20,320 nt of DNA, taken from assembly GCA_021151615.1 (NCBI GenBank), contig JAGKXA010000062.1, positions 1-20,320 of the forward strand. The letters run 5' to 3'. The notes under the pieces are model-generated. The model did not search any database. It was not told the origin of the DNA and worked only from the letters and a program-made list of their open reading frames with translations. The DNA is from Cellvibrionaceae bacterium. Lineage in GTDB: Bacteria > Pseudomonadota > Gammaproteobacteria > Pseudomonadales > Cellvibrionaceae. The translations under genes and the position numbers were made by a program. This document shows, piece by piece, positions 1 through 6,261 of this stretch (within the stretch, counting starts at the first letter, position 1; each line of letters opens with the position of its first letter).

Positions 1-45
1 GATATTTTTACTTCTCCTTTAGTTGATATTTATTGCCGGGAATTT

Positions 46-459
46 ATGCGTAATTTTGCTGTTGCTATACGTTTTTCCGTAGTGTTGTTGGGTTTTAATC
101 TGCTCGCTATTTCAACTCCATTTGCAGAGGAATCTGAAATGGATATGGATTTAATGCAAACCATTGAGGATACCAATGATAGTTTGACTTCCAATGTGTC
201 CCTGGAAGATGCAGAAGCCGCAACAACAGATGCCCAAACATTAAATGAACTTTTTGCTGTGGTCGTTGAGCACTATAAAAAGGATTTGGCTGCTGGTAAT
301 GATGTTGCCGAAGCGGTGAAGTTGTCAGAAAAAAGTAAAAAGTTATCTGCCGATATTATCAGTCAGGTACAAGCAGGTGATTTTGAAACTGCAGCTAACT
401 CAGCGACGGAGCTATCGCGTACCTGCAAGACCTGCCATAACTTTTATAAAGAAGATTAA
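46..459 (+). CDS. Exported c-type cytochrome, cytochrome c-prime-like
   Basis: A 137-residue exported haem protein, probably a periplasmic electron carrier or ligand-binding cytochrome. An N-terminal hydrophobic signal peptide (about residues 8-27, likely cleavage after PFA) is followed by an acidic, mostly helical body. The single haem-binding motif CKTCH lies at residues 127-131, seven residues from the C-terminus. A C-terminal CxxCH after a helical domain is the layout of the cytochrome c-prime/c-556 four-helix-bundle class; the Met residues at 32, 34 and 37 could supply an axial ligand, but I cannot choose between them. It precedes the cytochrome c4 gene by 3 bp, so the two are probably co-transcribed. 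The promoter would lie at or beyond the left window edge. Haem attachment is near certain; the subfamily is less so. Confidence 0.8.
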   Translation: MRNFAVAIRFSVVLLGFNLLAISTPFAEESEMDMDLMQTIEDTNDSLTSNVSLEDAEAATTDAQTLNELFAVVVEHYKKDLAAGNDVAEAVKLSEKSKKLSADIISQVQAGDFETAANSATELSRTCKTCHNFYKED

Positions 460-462
460 GGT

Positions 463-1173
463 ATGGTGGAATTAGTATTGTGGGTTCCATCGCTGGTTGC
501 CCTTGCGTTATGGCAAAGGTCGAAGTCGTTAAACCAAATCATTTTATGTCTGGTTTTTTTATGTCAATCTGCTGTTGCCACAGAATTGAGTGGCAATGCC
601 GCAGCAGGGAAAGCAAAGGCGGAAGATGAGCGCTGCGCAGAGTGCCATGGAGTGGAAGGTAATATTCATGCACCGAATGAATCAGCCAAAATTCCAAAAC
701 TGGCAGGGCAGAGCCCGGATTACTTGTTAAAACAGTTCCAGGATTTTCGCAGTGGTGAGCGTCATAATGATTTTATGGCAATGATGACGCGGAATCTGGA
801 TGACTCTGATGTTGTCGATGTACTCGCGTGGTACTCCAGCCAGCCGGCCATGAGTGGTGAGGGTTCGATCAATGCCCAAGGGCAGAAACTGTTTTTGGAA
901 GGTGATACACAACGGGGGATACAGGCTTGTGCCAGTTGTCACGGTGTAAACGGCAAAGGTGTGAGTGAACCTGTTGCTGGTTACCCTGATTTGGCACCTG
1001 AACTGATACCAATTATTGGTGGACAAGATTGGCATTATCTGGATCAGCAGTTGCGCGATTGGCGTGCAGGGATAAGGGCCAACAGCCAGGATGGGGTTAT
1101 GAACAGTGTGACTAAAAATCTAACAGATGCGGAAATTAGCGCCCTAAATGATTTTCTTTCCGCATTAAAATAA
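463..1173 (+). CDS. Dihaem cytochrome c4-type protein
   Basis: A 236-residue periplasmic dihaem cytochrome of the c4 type (two fused class I cytochrome c domains), expected to carry electrons from the respiratory chain. The haem motifs are CAECH at residues 58-62 and CASCH at 156-160. Each half has a Met seven residues before a conserved Leu (M105 and M213), where the sixth haem ligand of this family sits. The signal peptide is odd: the frame opens with a hydrophobic stretch, then a charged RSK segment, then a second hydrophobic stretch ending in AVA at 37-39, the likely cleavage site. The true start may therefore be internal, but no better start codon with a ribosome site is evident. The gene follows the previous one by 3 bp and its TAA overlaps an ATG of the next frame. 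Confidence 0.88.
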   Translation: MVELVLWVPSLVALALWQRSKSLNQIILCLVFLCQSAVATELSGNAAAGKAKAEDERCAECHGVEGNIHAPNESAKIPKLAGQSPDYLLKQFQDFRSGERHNDFMAMMTRNLDDSDVVDVLAWYSSQPAMSGEGSINAQGQKLFLEGDTQRGIQACASCHGVNGKGVSEPVAGYPDLAPELIPIIGGQDWHYLDQQLRDWRAGIRANSQDGVMNSVTKNLTDAEISALNDFLSALK

Positions 1174-1229
1174 TGCGAAAACACTCACCAAAAAAAATAT
1201 CAAGGCAAACCTTAATCAAGGAAAAAATT

Positions 1230-1817
1230 ATGAAATTTTCAATTAGCAAATCGCTACTCGCCGGCATACTCGCCAGTGGCCTGGTGTTGCCCGCTATGGC
1301 GGCGTTGGAAGCAGGTAAAGTTGCTCCCGAATTCTCACTCAAGGCATCACTGGCCGGTAAAGCGTTTGATTTTTCCCTTAAGGAAAAATTAAAATCCGGC
1401 CCGGTAGTGGTCTATTTTTATCCATCGGCTTATACCAATGGCTGCAACCTTCAGGCACATAGCTTTTCTGTTAACAGCGAGAAGTTTGCCAAAGCGGGTG
1501 CAACGGTAATTGGCGTATCGCTGGATAGTATTGAACGCCTCAATGATTTCTCCTCGGATCCGGAATATTGCGCGGGCAAGGTTGCAGTTGCATCTGATCC
1601 GGAAGGCAAAGTGGCTAAATCATTTGAATTAAATGTACGCGATGCGGCGCCAGGGAAAGTGGATAGTCGCGGTAAGGCCATTGATCACGGTTTTGCCGAG
1701 CGCACTACCTTTATCATTACTGAAGATGGAAAAATTTCGTCCACAATCAGCGGAGTATCTCCGACGGATAACGTCAAGCAAGCGCTGGCCGCTGTAGAGA
1801 AATTGGCAGCACAGTAA
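1230..1817 (+). CDS. Exported peroxiredoxin (AhpC/TSA, Bcp-like)
   Basis: A thiol peroxidase of the AhpC/TSA-BCP type that would reduce hydrogen peroxide or organic peroxides, here in the periplasm. I start it at 1230 because AAGGA lies seven bases upstream and the product then begins with a good signal peptide (MKFSISKSLL onward, cleavage after AMA at 22-24); an in-frame ATG at 1173 would add 19 charged residues. The peroxidatic motif is P65-x3-T69-x2-C72, with the conserved active-site Arg at about 158. Bcp enzymes often have a resolving Cys five residues after the first; that position is His here, and the only other Cys in the mature protein is C114. It may therefore be a 1-Cys enzyme or use C114. 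It follows two cytochrome genes and was probably expressed with them. Confidence 0.85.
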   Translation: MKFSISKSLLAGILASGLVLPAMAALEAGKVAPEFSLKASLAGKAFDFSLKEKLKSGPVVVYFYPSAYTNGCNLQAHSFSVNSEKFAKAGATVIGVSLDSIERLNDFSSDPEYCAGKVAVASDPEGKVAKSFELNVRDAAPGKVDSRGKAIDHGFAERTTFIITEDGKISSTISGVSPTDNVKQALAAVEKLAAQ

Positions 1818-1884
1818 CTTCTTGATGTTCATCTGTTTTACTAGATGATGGCAGTTGCAAGAATGTGTTACCAATATACGTCTA

Positions 1885-1926
1885 ACTGGCAAAGACCTGT
1901 GTTATCCCAGATGAGTCTTTGCCAGT
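1885..1926. terminator. Stem-loop between convergent genes
   Basis: ACTGGCAAAGAC at 1885-1896 is exactly repeated in inverse at 1915-1926, giving a 12-bp perfect stem around an 18-nt loop. It lies between the peroxiredoxin (plus) and the dehydrogenase (minus) genes, where a bidirectional terminator is expected. Neither side has a run of T, so intrinsic termination is unproven; it may instead be a transcript-end or REP-like hairpin. Confidence 0.5.
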
Positions 1927-1969
1927 GTTAGGTTGAATGCTGAGGGCAGGGAAGCCTTTTTTAAAAAAT

Positions 1970-2989
1970 TTAAAAATAAATATCGACTTGATTTAATTGC
2001 TGCACAATTTCCTGATGTATTTCTACGCCGGCAATTAATTGTTTGTCGCGTGTCTGCCAGCCGCGTTCACCGGGGTAAGAGAAGGGCGCTGCATCCTCTT
2101 TTAAATAGGCAATAAACGCGGCGGTGTATTGCTGGAATTCGCCCGGCGTAAGAAATGCTTCCGGGTTAAGTGCAATAAATATTTTGCTTGCGCGAGGGTC
2201 GAGTCCACTGGCATCGTTGCGGCGAATTTGTTGGGTAAATGCCGCACCGGCCAAAGCGGCCGTCAACAATTCAAACATCACGGCAAGCCCCGCACCTTTG
2301 TGTTCGCCCATGGGTAACACCGCACCACCCAGAATTGCTTTGGCATCATTGGTGGGGTTGCCATCGGCATCAATACCCCAATTACCGGGCAAACTTTTTC
2401 CTTCGCGCAACCAGGTGCCCACTTTCCCCACGGCGGCCTGGCTCATGGCCATATCCAGCACTACCGGTTCTTGTGCGTTTACACCGGGAATTCCAATCGC
2501 GAGCGGGTTATTGCCAATCACCGCTTTTTTTGCTCCGCCAATCGCCATGGTAGGAATGGCATTGGTGGTGCAAATGCCGATAAAACCCGCTTGCGCCGCG
2601 CGGCTGGCGTAAGCATGGGCGCGGCCCCAGTGGGTAGTATTTTTCGCAAGGCAAACACCCACACCAAATTCTTTTGCCAAATCCATCGCCTGTTGCATGG
2701 CTTTGGCCGATGCATAACGCCCCGGCCCGTTGTTGCAATCCAATACCGCAATAGCGCCAAACTGACGAACATAAGTAAATTGCGGATTGCTCGTCACCCG
2801 CCCTTCTGCAAGCGCTTTCAGTAGCGGTGGCAGCATGCGCACGCCGTGCGAAGGAACGCCCAATAAATCCGCTTCGCCCATAATCTCCGCTTCAATCTGC
2901 GCTTGTTCTGGTGTAATACCGGCAAGCACCAAGCGATCAGCTATTTTTTTTACCAATAAGTCATAGGGAACGGTAGTTGTATCGCTCAT
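1970..2989 (-). CDS. Malate/L-lactate dehydrogenase family (Ldh_2) oxidoreductase
   Basis: A 339-residue cytoplasmic NAD(P)H-dependent 2-oxoacid reductase of the Ldh_2 family (relatives include YbiC, AllD, DlgD and piperideine-2-carboxylate reductase). Family motifs are clear: SHGV at 47-50, HWGRAHAY at 120-127, the TTNAIP segment at 141-146, GNNPLAIGIP at 159-168, and MGEHKG at 227-232. The C-terminal PGERG segment is also typical. Length is normal for the family, so the gene is intact. The substrate cannot be told from sequence: malate, lactate, ureidoglycolate, diketogulonate and cyclic imino acids are all used by close relatives. It stands alone, convergent with the peroxiredoxin gene and separated by about 220 bp from the next minus-strand gene. 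The ribosome site before the ATG is weak. Confidence 0.9.
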   Translation of the reverse strand: MSDTTTVPYDLLVKKIADRLVLAGITPEQAQIEAEIMGEADLLGVPSHGVRMLPPLLKALAEGRVTSNPQFTYVRQFGAIAVLDCNNGPGRYASAKAMQQAMDLAKEFGVGVCLAKNTTHWGRAHAYASRAAQAGFIGICTTNAIPTMAIGGAKKAVIGNNPLAIGIPGVNAQEPVVLDMAMSQAAVGKVGTWLREGKSLPGNWGIDADGNPTNDAKAILGGAVLPMGEHKGAGLAVMFELLTAALAGAAFTQQIRRNDASGLDPRASKIFIALNPEAFLTPGEFQQYTAAFIAYLKEDAAPFSYPGERGWQTRDKQLIAGVEIHQEIVQQLNQVDIYF

Positions 2990-3211
2990 TTAAAAAATTC
3001 CGCAATATTAAAGAGGGCAGGGGCTTTGCTATAGATTCTCGTCAATCCAATTCTTTAGCGCTGCTTTGCGCCTCGAAGGTTATCCCCGGCACTGGGAAAT
3101 ACTTCGCGCCAATGCATCCCAAACTAGGAATTTTTTTTCGCTTTCAGTTTCAGATAGCATAACCAAGTCCTGCGAGCATTGGCGTCAATATCAAGTGCCT
3201 GGGCAACAGGT

Positions 3212-3607
3212 TTATTCCCTTAAAAATTGAACGCTTTTGATCAAGCCATTTTCAACTTCATAGATAGACACATACTTTTGTTCTTTCTTTTCATAAGTCA
3301 CGGTTTCATGGTTTATCACGTACTTACCTTGGGTAATTTGGCTGTGTATCTTTACGCTCACGCTTTTTTCTTTAAACATGGGTTCAAAAATAAAAGCGAG
3401 GTGCTCTTTACCTGGCTTTCCTAAGGGTATGTTTGGATAGGTAAATATTTGAATGCTATCAGAGTAGGTATTAAGGAAACTGGCCAGGTCATGGTTGTTA
3501 TAGGCTGCCATTCTTGCGTTAACCACTTCCAGTGCTGTTTTGGGCTGGGTATTACCAAATGCGTGGATAGGTAGCAACACTAATAAAATTAAAAATAGCT
3601 TTTTCAT
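3212..3607 (-). CDS. Exported NTF2-like (SnoaL/DUF4440-type) protein
   Basis: A 131-residue small exported protein with an NTF2-like cone fold. I start it at 3607 rather than at the in-frame ATG at 3655, because AAGGA precedes this ATG by seven bases and the product then opens with a typical signal peptide (MKKLFLILLVLLPIHAFG). The mature part has the family's pattern: an N-terminal helix (ALEVVNARMAAYNNHDL) followed by alternating strands, ending in VENGLIKSVQFLRE. Proteins of this fold serve as enzymes, ligand-binding proteins or toxin-immunity partners, so no specific role is proposed. It is the last of five same-strand small genes and need not be related in function to them. Confidence 0.7.
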   Translation of the reverse strand: MKKLFLILLVLLPIHAFGNTQPKTALEVVNARMAAYNNHDLASFLNTYSDSIQIFTYPNIPLGKPGKEHLAFIFEPMFKEKSVSVKIHSQITQGKYVINHETVTYEKKEQKYVSIYEVENGLIKSVQFLRE

Positions 3608-3688
3608 GAGATATTCCTTTTGGGTTATGGTTAAGTCGAAGTTTTTGCGAATCAATCGAAATGTTTCGTAAAGTGATGCGCTGATGTG

Positions 3689-4300
3689 TCATTTGCTCGA
3701 TGCTGCCAAATTAATACCAAATCCAACAAAAACACCGCCGCTGACTTTATTTAGAATTGAGCCAATGTTGCCAGAGGTAAGTTTTGCTTTGGCAAATGAT
3801 GAAAAGAGGGCATATGTTGTGTGGATGACAATAACCAACGCACTAAAGGTAACGGCCAGCAAAATAAATTGCGGCTTATATTCCTGCGAAAGATCAATAA
3901 ACTGTGGAAATATAGAGATAAAGAAAATCACCGCTTTAGGATTTGAAATGGAAACCAAAAAACCCTCTGCAAAGCATTTGAGGAGTGATCCTTCTTTGCG
4001 AATCACTTCCGTAGCAATCGTCCTCTTGGTGCGCCACATTTTCACCCCAAGGTATATTAAGTAGGCGGCGCCAATCAGTTTCACAAGGGTAAATGCCATT
4101 ACGGAACTGGCCAAAATAATACCCAGGCTGGTGGCAGAAATGGCAGCAACAACCAGGATTGCCAATGCAATACCCAGTATGCCGGCGAGCGCCATTAGCA
4201 GTCCTCTCTGGATCGAATTGTTGATAGTCAGCATTACTGCTGGGCCGGGTAATAATATTGTGGCAGCTGCTACGCCAACATATAACAGGTAATTATCCAT
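3689..4300 (-). CDS. LysE/RhtB family amino-acid exporter
   Basis: A 203-residue inner-membrane exporter of the LysE/RhtB superfamily, which usually secretes amino acids or their derivatives. The N-terminal LLPGPAVML segment (about residues 16-24) is the family's signature Pro-Gly-Pro motif. About six hydrophobic segments follow, with the charged loop KMWRTKR near residue 87 and the conserved SNPKAVIFF motif near residue 118. Length is standard, so it looks intact. A purine-rich AAGAGA lies just before the ATG. The substrate is not predictable. Neighbours on both sides are small unrelated genes, with no sign of an associated LysR-type regulator. Confidence 0.88.
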   Translation of the reverse strand: MDNYLLYVGVAAATILLPGPAVMLTINNSIQRGLLMALAGILGIALAILVVAAISATSLGIILASSVMAFTLVKLIGAAYLIYLGVKMWRTKRTIATEVIRKEGSLLKCFAEGFLVSISNPKAVIFFISIFPQFIDLSQEYKPQFILLAVTFSALVIVIHTTYALFSSFAKAKLTSGNIGSILNKVSGGVFVGFGINLAASSK

Positions 4301-4372
4301 AATTTTCTCTTTTGTCTGGTAGTGGGTTTTGTATGTTAAAGCAGTTATCTATTTTGAGTATTGTATAGGGTT

Positions 4373-4777
4373 CTAGCTACTAATCACTCTCGCTTCTTCA
4401 TAATTCGGTATGTCTTCTATGTTGCGCGGCCAATTTGGCCGGTATGCACAATATATATTGGCTGTTGGTGATTCAGCAGGCTCTGATTCTAACAGGCCAA
4501 ATGCAATTTCAAACGGGGCATGGGGTGTTGATAACCGATAAAAGATGCTTGAGCCACAATTTGAGCAAAAACCTCTATGGGCCTTCTCAGAAGAATTGAA
4601 AATTTTGATAAGGTTAAAACCTGATTCCCAATTCAGGTCTTCAGTGCGCACTGTGCCAAAGGTTCCATATGCAGCACCGCTAAATTTCCTACACATTGAG
4701 CAATGGCAGTTTGCTATTCCGCCATCGAATTTAGAGAAACTAAATTTAACCCTACCGCAAAGACAGCTGCCTTTCAT
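4373..4777 (-). CDS. GFA family zinc-binding protein
   Basis: A 134-residue protein of the GFA family (named after the glutathione-dependent formaldehyde-activating enzyme Gfa). The cysteine pattern is complete: CLCG at residues 5-8, CHCSMCRK beginning near residue 24, and CSNCGS near residue 71. These bind two zinc ions in the structurally known family member. Most short GFA-family proteins have no tested activity, so a formaldehyde role should not be assumed; there is no formaldehyde dehydrogenase gene nearby. An AGGAA element lies about ten bases before the ATG. It is cytoplasmic, with no signal peptide or membrane segment. Confidence 0.85.
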   Translation of the reverse strand: MKGSCLCGRVKFSFSKFDGGIANCHCSMCRKFSGAAYGTFGTVRTEDLNWESGFNLIKIFNSSEKAHRGFCSNCGSSIFYRLSTPHAPFEIAFGLLESEPAESPTANIYCAYRPNWPRNIEDIPNYEEARVISS

Positions 4778-4862
4778 AAAATCAATTTCCTATCTGGATA
4801 TTATGTTGTACCAATTAAAATTGACTCGATAGTATTTTTGCTTTTTTCAGTTACTTTGCTGG

Positions 4863-5198
4863 CTATTTTCCTTCTGAAGCTGCACTAGCATATAGGATAA
4901 ACCTGCCAACCAAATAACTGACGCTCCATAGTTCACGCGTTGCACCGGAAGTTATAGCGAGTTTCGAATGTTTAAGTGTTGAGATGAGATAAAGACCAAA
5001 CGCTATAAAAAGAATACCCAGGGGAAAATTATTAATCAGTGGGGAAATAAAATGAGTGGTAGATCCTTTTACACCTAATTCGCTCATCGCCTGATTAACA
5101 TGGCTATATCCCGGGTTCATTAATCCTGCAATAGTCACTCCGATAAAAAGCCAGAGGGGAATGATCATTCCTGAATAAAGTGAAAGTTTCTTTGGCAT
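4863..5198 (-). CDS. DUF998-like membrane protein, probably C-terminally shortened
   Basis: A 111-residue membrane protein whose first 85 residues resemble the DUF998 family: a first transmembrane helix (GMIIPLWLFIGVTIAGL), the NPGYSHVNQAMSELG motif, and a second helix (FPLGILFIAFGLYLIS). DUF998 proteins usually have about 200 residues and six helices; here the similarity stops after ITSG and the last 26 residues (ATRELWSVSY onward) do not look like the family. I see no continuation in the other minus-strand frames downstream. It is therefore either a 3'-truncated gene with a new tail or a short variant. AAGGA precedes the ATG at a good distance, so it may still be translated. The function of the family is unknown. 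Confidence 0.6.
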   Translation of the reverse strand: MPKKLSLYSGMIIPLWLFIGVTIAGLMNPGYSHVNQAMSELGVKGSTTHFISPLINNFPLGILFIAFGLYLISTLKHSKLAITSGATRELWSVSYLVGRFILYASAASEGK

Positions 5199-5242
5199 TA
5201 TCTATCCTTACATTTTTAGCTAATGTTTACCGCGGTCGCTTG

Positions 5243-5995
5243 TTAGGAATTTTCAATCGCTTGGACTATTTCTCTTACCACGCTTGGTTTCCACACCAGA
5301 CCTAAATCTGAAGCTTCATTGATTCGACCGCTATATACACCCAAAAAGTGAGTCATCGCCTGTTGTGCTTGATACATTTTACCTTGATGCTGAACAAAGT
5401 CCCCGGCTTTAAATTCTGCTATTACTTGTGATCCGGATTGACCCTGTCTGGTACGACAGTCTATTAGAAATAAAGGTAAACCGTTGTAATCTACATCTGG
5501 CTCAGACGCAATATAACCCGTGGCCCATAATGCAAAACCCGCGGCTGACTCCCCAAATGGAAAGCCAACAACACTGATGCGATTCCCAATTTCCCATCTA
5601 TGCCAGTCTTCAAATGGAACTACATACCAAGAATTCCAACCAGGTTTAGTTTTTAATAGAATTCCTACTACGTCCACAGCCTCGCCATGCACAGGATGTT
5701 CAACCCAATTTTTCTCCGATAGATCAACGTCTTTATAAAGATTTACAAAAGCTTCATTAATGCCACTCGAACCGAGTGATCTAACTTTAATTCTATTAGG
5801 TATTGCAGCAGTTTTTGAAATAGGTGTATCGGATCCTTGATGTCTGCCAGTTACATTATGGCGGTTTGTAAATAAGATATCCCCCACCTTCGACTCACAC
5901 ATAAAAGCCGTGGCGCTTGCCAAATAAGTTTCATTGAAGTAAATCTCAATGAAAAGAGAGCGGGCTGAATTTGGATTAAAGTATTTTTGGCTCAT
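5243..5995 (-). CDS. Trypsin-like serine peptidase, non-exported
   Basis: A 250-residue protein with the layout of a trypsin-fold (chymotrypsin-clan) serine peptidase. The likely catalytic residues are H46 in TNRHNV, D108 in AVDVVGILL and S187 in GQSGSQV, with the usual spacing and the GxSG nucleophile motif. The second barrel strand SVVGFPFG (141-148) is also typical. There is no signal peptide, no PDZ domain and no membrane segment, so it differs from the periplasmic DegP/DegS types and would act in the cytoplasm unless exported by an unusual route. Stand-alone peptidases of this kind occur in accessory regions, sometimes in defence loci, but no partner gene is visible here. No clear ribosome site precedes the ATG. 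Target proteins are unknown. Confidence 0.72.
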   Translation of the reverse strand: MSQKYFNPNSARSLFIEIYFNETYLASATAFMCESKVGDILFTNRHNVTGRHQGSDTPISKTAAIPNRIKVRSLGSSGINEAFVNLYKDVDLSEKNWVEHPVHGEAVDVVGILLKTKPGWNSWYVVPFEDWHRWEIGNRISVVGFPFGESAAGFALWATGYIASEPDVDYNGLPLFLIDCRTRQGQSGSQVIAEFKAGDFVQHQGKMYQAQQAMTHFLGVYSGRINEASDLGLVWKPSVVREIVQAIENS

Positions 5996-6134
5996 GATTT
6001 CATAGCAGTTTATTCAAAAGCCCCAACTATATATCCCCAAGTGTTTATTTTCACCCACTTTGTGACGGTTGCTTTTGTTCCTGTCGCGGTGGCCAGGTTA
6101 TGAGATTGCAGTGGTGGGAGTGGCTTTAACGGAA

Positions 6135-6177
6135 CAGCAGCTAACTGAATAGTGTTTAGCTATGCAATTAGCTGCTG
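6135..6177. terminator. Stem-loop downstream of the TonB receptor gene
   Basis: CAGCAGCTAA at 6135-6144 is inversely repeated at 6168-6177, giving a 10-bp perfect stem around a 23-nt loop. It lies about 85 bp past the receptor stop codon in the receptor's direction, where a transcript end is expected. There is no strong T run, so the call as terminator is tentative. The rest of 5996-6261 shows no convincing gene. Confidence 0.35.
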
Positions 6178-6261
6178 GTGAGGAGGGCATCGTCCTTGAC
6201 GGGCTGCGCGTGCGGTGGAGGATGCAAGTGCGCAGATTTCTCGCTGAAATTTTTTTGCCGG

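Noticed and set aside
1173..1229. Longer N-terminus for the peroxiredoxin
   Set aside because: The extra 19 residues are highly charged and would bury the signal peptide; AAGGA is correctly placed for the ATG at 1230.
3212..5995. Integron cassette array
   Set aside because: The run of small same-strand genes suggested cassettes, but the gaps lack paired RYYYAAC and GTTRRRY core sites; one GTTAGGA near 5210 has no partner, and a 44-bp gap is too short for an attC site.
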